In this document: piece by piece, positions 1-9,600 of the stretch
How the letters are laid out: every line of letters begins with the position of its first letter
How positions within the stretch are numbered: position 1 is the stretch's first letter
NCBI GenBank assembly: GCA_017307505.1
Contig: JAFKEE010000028.1
Span: forward strand, 1-64,000
Origin: Acidobacteriota bacterium
GTDB lineage: Bacteria > Acidobacteriota > Terriglobia > Bryobacterales > Bryobacteraceae
Direction of reading: 5' to 3'
DNA length: 64,000 nucleotides
Made by a program: the position numbers and the translations under genes
Notes under the pieces: model-generated
What the model saw: only the letters and a program-made list of their open reading frames with translations
Told to the model about the DNA's origin: nothing
Databases searched by the model: none

Positions 1-129
1 CAACATTTGATTATCAAAGAACCACCGGGGAAGCCGTCCACTGCGACGACACCCGAAACAGCTTTAGAACGTTCACGGCGAAAGCCCAGGGCTCGCAAGA
101 GAACAGATCCCGGCACCCTCGGAGATTAA
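1..129 (+). CDS. 3' end of a gene cut by the left edge, product unknown
   Basis: The frame starting at base 1 is open for 42 codons and stops at TAA 127-129. The visible tail is strongly basic, with several Arg/Lys pairs, and ends in Gly-Asp. Nothing in it identifies a family. A basic C-terminus would fit a nucleic-acid-binding protein such as a transposase, but that is a guess. The open frame may also be chance in GC-rich DNA. Confidence 0.3.
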   Translation, partial: QHLIIKEPPGKPSTATTPETALERSRRKPRARKRTDPGTLGD

Positions 130-360
130 TTCACGAGGCAAAGAGCGGGCGGGGCGTTGGGCCGGCCCCTGGGGTTCACGAGGTCAGTTGTGGATGGACG
201 GGGTGGTACGGGCGGCCGTCAGGGGACCAGTTGAGGACAAGGGCGTCCGCCTTCCCACTGGATCGGTTTTGGTGATAGCCCCGGGCCTTGTGGTTGATGG
301 TAGTGACGGATTGCTGGCCTGAGGTGGACTGCCGGGCGGACCGGGAACGGCCGCGTTGGC

Positions 361-735
361 TTTGTTCGCTCAGGGAGAGTGGAAATCGGGGTGTAGTTTG
401 AGGGACTGGGCTTGGAGGAGAACCTCGACGTGCGTGGCGGATGGGTAGCCCGTCGCTGGCGCTCTGGGACTGGGCATGCCGATGATGGCTTTGTTCGCTC
501 AGGGCGAGTGGAATTCGCGGCGTAGTTCGAGGGTATGGGCTTGGGAGAGATCCTCGGCGTGCGTGACGGATGGGTAGCCCGTCGTTCTGGGACAGGGCAT
601 GCTGATAATGGCTTTGTTCGCTCAGGGCGAGTGGAATTCACGGCCTGGTTCGAGGGTATGGGCTTGGGAGAGACCCTCGCTGTGTGTCGCGGAAGTGTAG
701 CCTGTGGCTGTCGCCTCCTCGGCGTGGGGCAGGCG
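361..735. repeat. Three imperfect direct repeats, 123-129 bp period
   Basis: Three copies begin with the same TTTGTTCGCTCAGGG motif at 361, 490 and 613, so the periods are 129 and 123 bp. Each copy continues with a GAGTGG(A)ATTC-like block, a TTCGAGGGTATGGGCTTGG-like block and a GGATGGGTAGCCCGTCG-like block; the third decays after about 700. Both periods are multiples of three, so a minus-strand frame (219-845, 208 codons) stays open and encodes a repeated basic Ser/Pro/Arg-rich unit around KPIPSN and RPERTKP. A fourth short echo (SPKPI) lies near 260-280. The predicted protein is low-complexity, with no signal peptide or recognisable domain, so I annotate the DNA repeat rather than a gene. 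Confidence 0.75.
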
Positions 736-845
736 ACGCGAGTGGGAGGCCGGAGCCAGGCGCGACGGTGGTTCCAGGACGGGTTGGGTCCTCCGGCGCG
801 AACTGCGTTCTTTCGGGAATGTGCCAATCCTCTTCTTCTTTTCAT

Positions 846-1752
846 AATTCTCCTTGGCCGGGATTGTACTGGATGGACTCCAAAGAAGCGGCGCCTCAGG
901 AGGGAGATGCAGCAGCTGTAAGTCGCTGTTGGTCAATTTGTTAGGTGCGATGGAGGATTATTTTCAAAGCGTGTGACCGGATTCTGGCAGCGGCTGGATT
1001 TGGGAGAGAACTGCGAAGGGGCGGACGGCCGATGCAGCCTCTAGGGGATCAAAGGGCACGGGTAGTCGGTGCCCGGGCAGCGGCAGTAGCAACCTCAAAG
1101 GAGATTCCTGAAGATGAGCGCCGAAACTTTCCGGCAAACGTGTCAGTCCCAGGGGCGACTGTGAAGTTCGGTCCATTGTGGTACTCCTGCCGCCTTGCAA
1201 TCCGCCGGAAGCGTTGAAAGGGCCACAGTTTGTTCCAGGCGTTCAAGAAGCATCCGCGAGGCCATTGGAGCCTGATGAGGCGCGGGACACCCTGGCTGCT
1301 CCAAAGGGAGCGGCTGGGCTACTTCTCTCCTGTTGCAGAGCAGTATGCAGAATCGCTGCAGGTCCGTGAGATTCGTGAGCTCGCTCATCCGGTCCACTGA
1401 GGTTGTTTGACCCGAGAAGAGTCAGTGGTTGTATTGCGACAACCCCAATGCGGGAACGCCCTCGCTGAACCTCAGGTGGCAGTGCGCCTGCAGGAACCTG
1501 CGGCAGTAGGAGGCCCTGCTCAACTCCGGCAGAGCGAAATGCAAGATGACCTGCGCCGGCAGTATTGGGCAAGTATAAGTTGAAGCACAGGATAGAAGTT
1601 TATAACTTATTCAAGATTATTAGAATGCCGCATTGAGAGCGGGAAGATGTTTCCGCTTGGCCCAATTACAAATATGGACATCGTCGAAACTGATCACTAA
1701 ACGTTAGTATTGTCTTAATCCTCTCGACCTAGTACTACTACATCAAACCAAT
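846..1752. other. Stretch without a recognisable gene
   Basis: Several overlapping short frames occur here on both strands, none with a plausible protein, a good ribosome binding site or a domain I recognise. From about 1570 the sequence becomes clearly AT-richer, with runs such as TTTATAACTTATTCAAG, as expected of the promoter region of the following gene. Confidence 0.5.
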
Positions 1753-1753
1753 A

Positions 1754-1782
1754 ACGGTGTACGGGAAAAGCAGTGCTATAAT
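1754..1782 (+). promoter_or_regulatory. Extended -10 promoter for the GT-C glycosyltransferase
   Basis: A perfect extended -10 element, TGCTATAAT, lies at 1774-1782. The -35 region 17 bases upstream (ACGGTG, 1754-1759) is poor, which is usual for extended -10 promoters. Transcription would begin near 1789, about 45 bases before the ATG at 1834. Confidence 0.55.
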
Positions 1783-1833
1783 CTCGCATCGATTGCAGTT
1801 GGCATACGGGCTTCTGCCGTGAGGACACGAGCG

Positions 1834-3336
1834 ATGAATAAGATCGTCCTGACTATTGCCGTTGCGGTCTCAGTTGTTTTGTCTGTAGTACGCGCACTGA
1901 ACAAACCATTCTGGTACGACGAGCTATTGACGCTTTATGTGTGCAGCCTCAGATCACCGTTGGAACAATGGCAGGCATTGCTGAGGGGAGCCGACGGTGC
2001 GCCTCCTGCCTTCTACTGGATCACGTCACTGCTGGCGTGGTTGCCGATCAATCCCCATCTCGCCTACCGTCTACCTGCAGTGGCCGGCTGGGGTCTTGCG
2101 TTGATCGGTGTCTATGTGTTTCTTTCCCGACGGCTCGGTTCCATGTTGGGCTTGTGCGGTTCTCTCCTGCTGGCCCTGTCTCCAGTGGCGATGTACGCAA
2201 CCGAAGCCCGGCCATACGGACTCATGCTCGGGCTGACGGCTTTCGCCGCGATATGCTGGCAGCGGCTGGAAGACGGAAAGCGGTGGACCTTCCTGCTCGC
2301 GGTTTCTCTTTTGATATTGACGTCCGTGCACTACCTTGCTCCGTTGATTGTATTGTGCTTTGCAGAGGCTGAACTCCTCCGCTCGGCCCACGCCAGATCA
2401 ATTCGGCGGTCAGCGTGGGGCGCTTTCATTCTCTCGGCCATTCCGCCCATCCTCACAAGTCCAATACTGCTCACGATGAATCGGGAGATTGGACACAGTT
2501 TCTGGTCGAAACCCCATGTTTCCGATATTCCATCCTATTGGGGTGCAAGCCTGGCCGTAACGCCTGGGACCATAGTGGTTCTGTTGCCCATATGCCTTTT
2601 TCTTTTATTGCGCGAGATAGGGCAACCAAGCGGACCTGGCCAGCCGGCAGTTGCAGCGCGGCAGTCTGAGAGAATGCTTTCGGTTGCACTCCTGCTGCTT
2701 CCACTACAAGGTTTTCTATTGGCCATTGCAGTGGATGGAGGGTTCCATCCACGCTACGTGCAGACATTCATTGTTGGAGGGTGCTGCGCTTTGCCGCTGC
2801 TGATGGAGAAATTTAGCGAAGGTACTGTTAAGTTGATCGCAGCGTGCCTTCTTTTGGTGTTGGCCGTCCCTGGGGGCTACCGAATTGCAGCCAACCGTGG
2901 TGCAGTGACCGCAGAACTTCACGGCCGCTCAGTGCCGGCGCTAGCCGCCCTCGCTCAGGTTGAAGACACGAGGACGCCTCTGGTAGTCAGCGACGAGTTG
3001 CAGTATTTAGAGGCTCTCTACTATGGTGGGAAGCCCGCTGCAGATCGCCTCTACTATCTTGGAACCAAAGAGATGTTCAGCCGTTTTGGCATGGATGTGT
3101 ATGACCGGCCAGCAGCCATTATTCCGGCACAGAACTCGCACACGCTGGGTGTTATTGATTTTCTGCGGGATCACACCACTTTCTCAGTATTGGCCAGTAG
3201 TAAGCATCCTTTGAATTGGGTTCCAGAATACCTCATCAAGCATGGTTGGCGGATGGAGTTTCGCTCTGTCATCGACGGTGGCATTCTCTATGCGGCAGTG
3301 CCACCCGCCCGTGTTGAGACGAGCGCCAGTTGGTGA
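1834..3336 (+). CDS. GT-C family membrane glycosyltransferase (GT39/ArnT-like)
   Basis: A membrane protein of about 500 residues with many hydrophobic segments. Near the N-terminus the first segment is followed by FWYDELLTLY, the acidic loop motif of polyprenyl-phosphate-dependent GT-C glycosyltransferases of the PMT/ArnT type. These use a lipid-linked sugar and act on the outer face of the inner membrane. The long non-hydrophobic C-terminal part would be periplasmic. I chose ATG 1834 because GAGGA at 1821-1825 is a well-placed ribosome binding site; an upstream in-frame GTG at 1819 overlaps that site and is less likely. The downstream epimerase-like and GT2 genes suggest a role in surface glycan or glycolipid assembly. 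Donor and acceptor cannot be read from the sequence. Confidence 0.8.
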   Translation: MNKIVLTIAVAVSVVLSVVRALNKPFWYDELLTLYVCSLRSPLEQWQALLRGADGAPPAFYWITSLLAWLPINPHLAYRLPAVAGWGLALIGVYVFLSRRLGSMLGLCGSLLLALSPVAMYATEARPYGLMLGLTAFAAICWQRLEDGKRWTFLLAVSLLILTSVHYLAPLIVLCFAEAELLRSAHARSIRRSAWGAFILSAIPPILTSPILLTMNREIGHSFWSKPHVSDIPSYWGASLAVTPGTIVVLLPICLFLLLREIGQPSGPGQPAVAARQSERMLSVALLLLPLQGFLLAIAVDGGFHPRYVQTFIVGGCCALPLLMEKFSEGTVKLIAACLLLVLAVPGGYRIAANRGAVTAELHGRSVPALAALAQVEDTRTPLVVSDELQYLEALYYGGKPAADRLYYLGTKEMFSRFGMDVYDRPAAIIPAQNSHTLGVIDFLRDHTTFSVLASSKHPLNWVPEYLIKHGWRMEFRSVIDGGILYAAVPPARVETSASW

Positions 3337-3752
3337 ATACGGAGGCAATCCAATGCGCGCTCCGTGGATAGTTTGTCCCTGCCTCCACTGTGGTTGATGT
3401 AAAGGGCCTGATTGAAGCGAATGGATCCATTATGGCTCCAGATGGCATTTGGTGGCGATTCTCGAGTGCAAGTGGATCAAGGTTGCCTTCCGGTTCCTGT
3501 GTGGCAATGGAAGCACATGAATTCAGATTTGTGGAGGTGACCCGGTATGAAAGACATTTTAAAGGAGCATTTGCTAATCCAGCACCTAAGGGTAATGCTT
3601 AATTTCCCTCTAGCCAGCGCCGAGCTTGGCCGAAGTCACTGAGTAACTCGGGTTTCTCCTGGAGAACCGGCAAGATAAGCATATTGAAAAAGATCAAGCG
3701 CAGGCGCGGATTGCGCACTACTGCGCCGTTGATGATGCGGAAATGAGGTCCC
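3337..3752. other. Intergenic region with a possible coding remnant
   Basis: No complete gene is evident. A plus-strand frame open from 3602 to TGA 3744-3746 encodes a very basic tail (WRTGKISILKKIKRRRG, then MMRK) with no start codon except at its end. It could be the C-terminal remnant of a lost glycan-cluster gene, such as a methyltransferase or glycosyltransferase, just upstream of the epimerase. This is weak inference. Confidence 0.3.
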
Positions 3753-4823
3753 ATGTCACAACCAGTCGTACTAGTTACAGGCTCCTGCGGGCTCATTGGG
3801 TCTGAGGTCTCGGTGTACTTCGGGCGAAGAGGATTCCGGGTCTCCGGAATCGATAGCAATCATCGTGCCGTGTTCTTCGGGCCGGAAGGCGATACGAGTT
3901 GGGTCCTGGAAAGATTGCGACGAGAGATTCCCGAGTATCAGCATGCGGCCGTGGACATTCGAGATCGTGACGCAGTCCTGTCGCATCTTCGCATGCTGCG
4001 CCCGGATCTGATCATTCATACCGCGGCGCAGCCATCCCATGACCGTGCAGCGGCGATTCCGTTTCTCGACTTTGAAGTGAATGCGCTGGGGACGCTCCAT
4101 TTGCTGGAGGCGGCTCGGCAGTGCTGTCCCGAGTCACCATTTATCCACATGTCAACGAACAAGGTTTACGGGGATCGTCCCAACACCCTGGCACTCAAGG
4201 AATACGAGACACGGTGGGATTACGCTGAACCTGCCTTCGAGAATGGCATTCCGGAGACCTTCTCCATTGACCAGAGCAAGCACTCCCTCTTCGGTGCATC
4301 CAAGGTGGCCGGGGACGTCATGGTGCAGGAGTATGGCCGATATTTCGGAATGCCGACGTGCTGCCTGCGGGGAGGATGCCTCACTGGTCCAAACCACTCC
4401 GGGGTGGAACTGCACGGATTCCTGAGCTACCTCCTGAAATGCAATATGGAAGGCAGGGAGTATAAAGTCTTCGGCTACAAGGGTAAGCAGGTACGTGACA
4501 ATATCCACTCAGAGGATGTCGCCAGTTTTATGTATGAATTCTGGAAGGCCCCGCGCGTGGCCGAGGTGTACAATCTCGGCGGCGGCAAGGCGAATTCCTG
4601 CTCCGTCCTCGAGGCATTTCGGATGGCAGAGGACATTACGGGGAGGAAGATGAACTGGCGGTACGTCGAGGAGAACCGGATCGGTGACCACATCTGTTAT
4701 TACAGCGATCTGAGAAAGATGCGAACTCACTATCCGAGTTGGAGAATCGAGAAGACGCTGACAACCATCTTCGAGGAGATCTCCGTCAGTTGGGGACAGC
4801 GCCTGTCGGTGGCGGCTCAATGA
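3753..4823 (+). CDS. NAD-dependent epimerase/dehydratase family protein (CDP-paratose 2-epimerase-like)
   Basis: An extended short-chain dehydrogenase of 356 residues. The N-terminus has the NAD-binding glycine motif (G10, G13, G16) after a beta strand. The [10 protein letters not shown] segment (residues 134-143), the [11 protein letters not shown] segment (174-184) and [11 protein letters not shown] (about 207-217) are typical of the CDP-tyvelose/paratose 2-epimerase-like branch. The usual catalytic YxxxK reads FGASK here: the Tyr position is Phe180, while Lys184 is kept. Either this branch works without that Tyr or another residue replaces it. The substrate is probably a nucleotide sugar. 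The gene lies between a GT-C and a GT2 glycosyltransferase, so a role in making a sugar for surface glycan is likely. Confidence 0.85.
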   Translation: MSQPVVLVTGSCGLIGSEVSVYFGRRGFRVSGIDSNHRAVFFGPEGDTSWVLERLRREIPEYQHAAVDIRDRDAVLSHLRMLRPDLIIHTAAQPSHDRAAAIPFLDFEVNALGTLHLLEAARQCCPESPFIHMSTNKVYGDRPNTLALKEYETRWDYAEPAFENGIPETFSIDQSKHSLFGASKVAGDVMVQEYGRYFGMPTCCLRGGCLTGPNHSGVELHGFLSYLLKCNMEGREYKVFGYKGKQVRDNIHSEDVASFMYEFWKAPRVAEVYNLGGGKANSCSVLEAFRMAEDITGRKMNWRYVEENRIGDHICYYSDLRKMRTHYPSWRIEKTLTTIFEEISVSWGQRLSVAAQ

Positions 4824-5017
4824 TTTCCGTCACTGGGTGTCGGCGGAGTTTCGTCAATGGTACGTTTTGGGTTGTCTGCGACTACCAATAGGCCGTGGGC
4901 TCCTGAGAGGCGCGCCGGCCCGACGCCCCGAGCGGACGGTCCAATGCATGCGCCGGTTCTCATAGTCATAGGGCTGCGTAGTCACAACCGTGTGGAGAGT
5001 CTGGGAGCGAATGGCAC

Positions 5018-5785
5018 ATGAAATCACCACTGCCGGTCATCCGGAGTCCGCTCAAATTGCTCTCCGTGGTGATTCCAGCGAGGGACGAGGAAGGCTGCAT
5101 TTCCGCCACGGTGGAGCACCTTCACCTTGAATTGCGCCTGCACGAGGTCCCACACGAGATCGTGGTTGTCGACGATGGAAGCAGTGACTCCACCTGGAAC
5201 CTGCTCCAGGAGCTTCACGAACGTATCCCGGAGTGCAAACCGATACAGAACCAGAACGATCACGGCTTTGGCCGCGCCATCACATATGGTTTTGAACATG
5301 TGACAGGGGACGCGGTGGTGGTGATGATGGCCGATGAATCGGACGACTGCCGGGATGTGGTCCGTTATTGGCAGGAACTGGGGCAGGGTTGGGACGCTGT
5401 TTTCGGTTCCCGCTTTGTGCGTGGAGGCGGCGTGATCGACTATCCGCGGCACAAGCTCCTGCTGAACCGCATAGCGAATCTATTTCTGCGCCTGTTGTTC
5501 GGTGTTCACCTGAACGACTTCACGAATGCGTTTAAGGCGTATCGCCGAACCGTAATCGAGGGGTGCCGGCCGTACATTTCGCCGCATTTCAACCTGACTG
5601 TGGAGCTACCGCTGAAGACCATTGTGCGAGGATACTCCTGGACTGTGGTCCCAATCACCTGGCGTAATCGGCGGGCTGGTGAATCCAAGTTGAAGATCAA
5701 AGAGATGGGCAGCCGGTACCTATTCGTCGCCTTGTACTGCTGGCTGGAGAAGTATTTCAGCCGTGGGGACTACCGCGCTCACTAG
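5018..5785 (+). CDS. GT2 glycosyltransferase (polyprenyl-phosphate sugar synthase-like)
   Basis: A 255-residue GT-A-fold glycosyltransferase. It opens with LLSVVIPARDEEGCI, followed by EIVVVDDGSSDST, the nucleotide-sugar binding start of family GT2, and an acidic MADESDD stretch at the metal-binding position. Length and motifs fit dolichol-phosphate mannose synthase-like enzymes that charge a polyprenyl phosphate with a sugar. It lacks the paired C-terminal membrane helices of the GtrB/ArnC type, so it is probably peripheral. A lipid-linked sugar made here could feed the GT-C transferase at 1834. A GGGAG-type ribosome binding site lies about 10 bases before the ATG. An ATG seven bases upstream is in another frame. 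Confidence 0.85.
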   Translation: MKSPLPVIRSPLKLLSVVIPARDEEGCISATVEHLHLELRLHEVPHEIVVVDDGSSDSTWNLLQELHERIPECKPIQNQNDHGFGRAITYGFEHVTGDAVVVMMADESDDCRDVVRYWQELGQGWDAVFGSRFVRGGGVIDYPRHKLLLNRIANLFLRLLFGVHLNDFTNAFKAYRRTVIEGCRPYISPHFNLTVELPLKTIVRGYSWTVVPITWRNRRAGESKLKIKEMGSRYLFVALYCWLEKYFSRGDYRAH

Positions 5786-5882
5786 CGGTGCCGAGGACTT
5801 CCTGCTGACTGGAATTGAGCAGCGTGCAGTCGCGCTGGATCGCCGGGGGGAGGACAGATCGTTCGAGTTGCACGGAGGGTCA

Positions 5883-5922
5883 GTGCCCTGAGCGAGGGGC
5901 GGCTGGACCGCCCCTGGGGCAC
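5883..5922. terminator. Hairpin between convergent genes
   Basis: GTGCCC (5883-5888) pairs with GGGCAC (5917-5922), and inside it GGGGCGG pairs with CCGCCCC across a five-base loop. There is no T-run on either strand. It sits between the ends of the GT2 gene and the kinase gene, so it may act as a weak bidirectional terminator. Confidence 0.4.
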
Positions 5923-5959
5923 CTGGCCGCCGTGTTGGGCGGGCGGGGCCCGGCCGGTC

Positions 5960-8875
5960 TTAGGGACGCAGGACGCGCGACAGGAAGCTTCGCGGGGCGG
6001 ACAATCCGGTCAAGAGCCAGGGTTCGTGGTACTCGCTGTATACGGAGGAGACCAGGGTCCTCCGATCGGGCGACTCGCTCAACCTGGCACGGCAGGCCGC
6101 GCCAAGGTACGAAAAACTGGTCTCTCCCAACTGAAGCAAGCGGTGCTCCTTGCCGGTACTTGGTTCGAAGCGGGCGAGCACCCGTTCGCGGCCATCCTGA
6201 TAGGCCAGGTAGAGGAAGGTCCCGTCGCCGGACCAGCCCGAGGCCAGGCCCCAATCCGGCTTCCCCGGACGCAGCACGCGCTGCTGTTTGCCCTCCGGCG
6301 AAATCACCCCAAAGCCGCCGGGCAGCTCCGTGGTGATCCATTTTCCGTCCGGAGACCACCTCGGCGATCGAAATGGTGTTCTGGTCCGGTACACCACTTG
6401 GACGTCCCGCGGTTCGGTCACCCGGACTTTGACAAGCCCCGATGCGGCGGGTTCGTTCTCAGCATAGGCCAGCCACTCGCCGTCGGCGGACCATGTTGGA
6501 CCCGATCCTGCCGCGATTCGAACCGCAGGTCCTCCCGCCACCGGCGAGACCCAGATCACACCACCCGCCGAATAGGCGATCCGCTTTCCATCCGGAGAAA
6601 ACTCAGGCGCCTCGAAGAGCCACTGCCTGCCAGCGGGAAGATCCTTTTGCGTGACTACGGGCTGGGGGTCGTCTCCGCCAGGGCCGGTCATCCAGATCTC
6701 GGGCGCACCGCGTTCGTCTCCAACAAAGAGCAGTTGATTGGTGCGGGGTGCGAAACAGGGGAAGAACTGCCGTCTTTCTGAGCGAAACAGCGTTCGGACC
6801 GGCGTCCCATCGAGAGGAATTGCCACGATGTGCTCATCCTCTCGAACGACTTCCACCAGCACGCGGCCATCCCGGCAGACTCGTGGGTTGCAGTACGCGG
6901 TGGGGTCGGCCGACATCCGCTGCCATTGTTCTGTCACGGTGTCCGCCAGCCACAGCGGGCCTCCGACATAACCCTCCTCGACCTTGGCAACGACCAGGTG
7001 CCTGTTGTCGCCAAGCCAGTCCGCGGAAGTCAGGCCGAAGGTGACGGGGCCGTTCGCAAACAGCCGCCGCGGCGGGCTTGATACGGATGCACTGGGAGGA
7101 GGCCATTTCAGGAGCCACCACTCCTGCTCTGCCTGGACCATCGGGCTGAATACCACCAGCAGCTTCGTTCCATCCGGCGAGAACCGAAGTGGCGCGCGCC
7201 GCAGCCCTTTCGCGGTCACGGGCGCACCCTCGAGCTTCGTCAAAGGCGCGCCAGGGGGTGAGGAAACCCACAAAGAGTTCTCTTCGGAGTCCTTGTCCAC
7301 GCGAACCATTACCAGTGCGCTGCCATCGGGCGATGCTGCCGCACCGTCGAGGAGTTCGAATCCGCCCAGGTTGTCGAGAATGAGTGACGGGCTCCCGCCG
7401 GCAACCGAAACGGACCACAAGGCCCGGCGGCTGCTTCCACTGGGCGCAGTGAAATAGACGCGGGAGCCGTCGGCGGAAAAGAATGGATGGGCCGCCTCTC
7501 CCTGCGTAAGCCAAACTCGCTGGAATGACGAGAGTCCCTGGATAATGAGAGCATGCTGCCACACACCGGGAGTGGTCGATAGACCGGCGTAGGCAATTCT
7601 TGCTCCGTCCGGGGACCAAACGGCCCACAATCCGCGGCCTCCGGCCGGAATCGGAGTCAGCCGAAACTGGTTCGAGGCGATATCCGGAGCGGAACTTACG
7701 ATCGCATTGACAAGCAATCCGGCCATGCCGATGGCAGCAGCGATGGCCACCGGTGCGATCCAACGCCGCAGACGCCGTGCTTCGCCGGGAGCCTGCCTCG
7801 TCCCCGATTCCGTGGAGGACGCCCTGAGAGCCATGGCCAGGTCAGCGGCAGAGCGCCATCTTTGTGCGGGGTCCCTGGCGAGTGCCTTGAGGATGACGGA
7901 ATCGAGTGATGGCGAAATGGCAGTATTGTGCCTGGAGGGCGCGTCGGATGCTGAGTGGGGGCACCCAGCGGCCAGTTCGTACAGGACTGCTCCGAGGGAA
8001 AACACGTCGGCGGAGGCATCTACCTCGAGTCCCTGCGCCTGTTCGGGGGACATGTACCGGCTGGTGCCCGCCGCTCCCGTTCTGGCGCTGCCGTCCCGAT
8101 GGGCGATCCCGAAATCGGTGAGTTTGACCTGCCCGCTGTTTGTCACGAGGATATTGGCGGGTTTTACATCCCGATGGATTACGCCGGCATTGTGCGCCGC
8201 TTCCAAGGCAGCCGCGGTTTGAACGCCGATGTCGATCACCTGCTCGCCCGTCAGGAGACTTTCGCGCCGGCGGTCGAGAGAGTATCCCTCCACGAATTCC
8301 ATGACCAGGCACGGTGTGCCGTCGTGTTCATCGGTTCCATAGAGGGTGCAAATCCCAGGATGATTCAGAGCGGCCATTGCCTGCGCTTCCCGCACAATCA
8401 GGTCCAGCGCTCCGGCGTCCACGGCTGCCCCGCCTGCCAGGGATTTGAGGGCAACTGTTCTTTTCAGCAGCAGATCTTCCGCTCGATAGACGACGCCCAT
8501 GGCCCCACGGCCGGCCTCACCGAGAATGCGGTATCTGGGTGTTCCCCGGGTTTCGCCACGCACTGGAGCGACAAAACGGTAGCCACGCTTCGGCAGGGTC
8601 TCGATGAATTTCGGTGCCACGGCGTTGTCGCGTAACGCATCCCGAAGCCGCTTCACGGCGGAATTGATGCTGTGCTCAAACTCGACAATCGTCCCATTCG
8701 GCCACAACCGACTGATGATCTCTTCGCGGAGTACCACTTCCCCGGCCCGTTCGATTAACATCTCCAGGATTGCCAGAGATTGAGCGGGCACGCGCAAGTC
8801 GAGGCCGTTTTTGGAGAGAACCCGCGCCTTTGAGTCGAACTCGAACGCGCCGAACTGCACGCGCCCCGGGGTCAT
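5960..8875 (-). CDS. Membrane-anchored winged-helix / Ser-Thr kinase / PD40 beta-propeller regulator
   Basis: A 971-residue protein with four parts. Residues about 5-105 form an OmpR/CadC-type winged helix ending in TLPKRGYRFVAPV. Residues about 114-355 form a Hanks-type kinase: Gly loop GEAGRGAMG (119-127), Lys144 in VALK, HRDVKPAN (234-241), DFG (254-256) and the SPE motif. A single membrane helix lies at about 372-394. The rest is PD40/TolB-like WD40 repeats with recurrent SPDG motifs, expected outside the membrane. All kinase catalytic residues seen are intact. The domain order suggests that an outside signal read by the propeller controls both DNA binding and phosphorylation at the inner face. 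The targets are unknown, and no phosphatase or partner is adjacent. Confidence 0.9.
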   Translation of the reverse strand: MTPGRVQFGAFEFDSKARVLSKNGLDLRVPAQSLAILEMLIERAGEVVLREEIISRLWPNGTIVEFEHSINSAVKRLRDALRDNAVAPKFIETLPKRGYRFVAPVRGETRGTPRYRILGEAGRGAMGVVYRAEDLLLKRTVALKSLAGGAAVDAGALDLIVREAQAMAALNHPGICTLYGTDEHDGTPCLVMEFVEGYSLDRRRESLLTGEQVIDIGVQTAAALEAAHNAGVIHRDVKPANILVTNSGQVKLTDFGIAHRDGSARTGAAGTSRYMSPEQAQGLEVDASADVFSLGAVLYELAAGCPHSASDAPSRHNTAISPSLDSVILKALARDPAQRWRSAADLAMALRASSTESGTRQAPGEARRLRRWIAPVAIAAAIGMAGLLVNAIVSSAPDIASNQFRLTPIPAGGRGLWAVWSPDGARIAYAGLSTTPGVWQHALIIQGLSSFQRVWLTQGEAAHPFFSADGSRVYFTAPSGSSRRALWSVSVAGGSPSLILDNLGGFELLDGAAASPDGSALVMVRVDKDSEENSLWVSSPPGAPLTKLEGAPVTAKGLRRAPLRFSPDGTKLLVVFSPMVQAEQEWWLLKWPPPSASVSSPPRRLFANGPVTFGLTSADWLGDNRHLVVAKVEEGYVGGPLWLADTVTEQWQRMSADPTAYCNPRVCRDGRVLVEVVREDEHIVAIPLDGTPVRTLFRSERRQFFPCFAPRTNQLLFVGDERGAPEIWMTGPGGDDPQPVVTQKDLPAGRQWLFEAPEFSPDGKRIAYSAGGVIWVSPVAGGPAVRIAAGSGPTWSADGEWLAYAENEPAASGLVKVRVTEPRDVQVVYRTRTPFRSPRWSPDGKWITTELPGGFGVISPEGKQQRVLRPGKPDWGLASGWSGDGTFLYLAYQDGRERVLARFEPSTGKEHRLLQLGETSFSYLGAACRARLSESPDRRTLVSSVYSEYHEPWLLTGLSAPRSFLSRVLRP

Positions 8876-9600
8876 GATTAGCCCACAGTTACCACAACCC
8901 CGGTCGGGTCACAAGCGCATTTGGGCGGCGCAGGGGTTCAATTTACTGATTGTGTGAGCAGACCGCGCGTTTTCATTATTGTCGCGGCGCTCGCATTGGC
9001 GTTCGCAGGATTCACCCATTTGCATGCATGGGCGAGACTCCAAAGACGGCTCCGCATTGGATTTGCTCGCGGTGGTGTGGAATGACCTGTGGAAATGGGA
9101 TGCGATCGCAAGGTGGCAACCAGACGCTTCGCGGGGAAGCCAGTTGATTCCTCCAGGCCGCGTTTCGTTGGAATCGAGTGCAGCTATCGAGTGCTTCCTG
9201 TATCAGTTCAGGAAATGGAAACCGCAGTGGAGCCGGACTTTTACTTCCGCATTTGGCTGTGAAAAGGCGGCCCTGTGTGGTTGGATCGACTGGAATGGTT
9301 CCAGCTGCTCGACCCGTTACGGGATCAGATTACGCGACGTCTTGCCGCGGCGGGCTGACGTGCCTGCACGTCTCCACCAACAGGCTGCGCAGGTTGTGAG
9401 TGAGGCCTGTCAGTGCGATCAAGATTGACGATTCAGGGTAGATTGCTGGAGTGGCTTATCTGAAGAGCGATAGTGACAGGCCGCCTCCATGACCTATCGC
9501 CCCGCTTGCATCGCCTGGTTCCAGCAGGGAGACATACGATGAAGGCTAGGGAGTCAATTACCTGGATTCCGGGAGACCGGAACTTATCCAGCTGAAAGCT
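8876..9600. other. Gap of 725 bases, one possible short ORF
   Basis: Divergent from the kinase, a GTG at 8954 opens a 43-codon frame ending at TGA 9083-9085. It begins like a signal or membrane segment (VFIIVAALALAFAGF). It is too short for a known exported protein and may be the start of a decayed gene. A longer plus-strand frame (8979-9428) has an implausible composition. Nothing else is recognisable. Confidence 0.35.

Noticed and set aside
219-845. 208-codon minus-strand frame near the left edge as a gene
   Set aside because: The protein is low-complexity, basic and proline-rich without any domain, and the start lacks a ribosome site. I kept the DNA repeat and listed the frame conservation as a finding only.
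8979-9428. 149-codon plus-strand frame between the kinase and POTRA genes
   Set aside because: No ribosome site and no coherent structure; many Trp and Cys residues scattered as in random translation.
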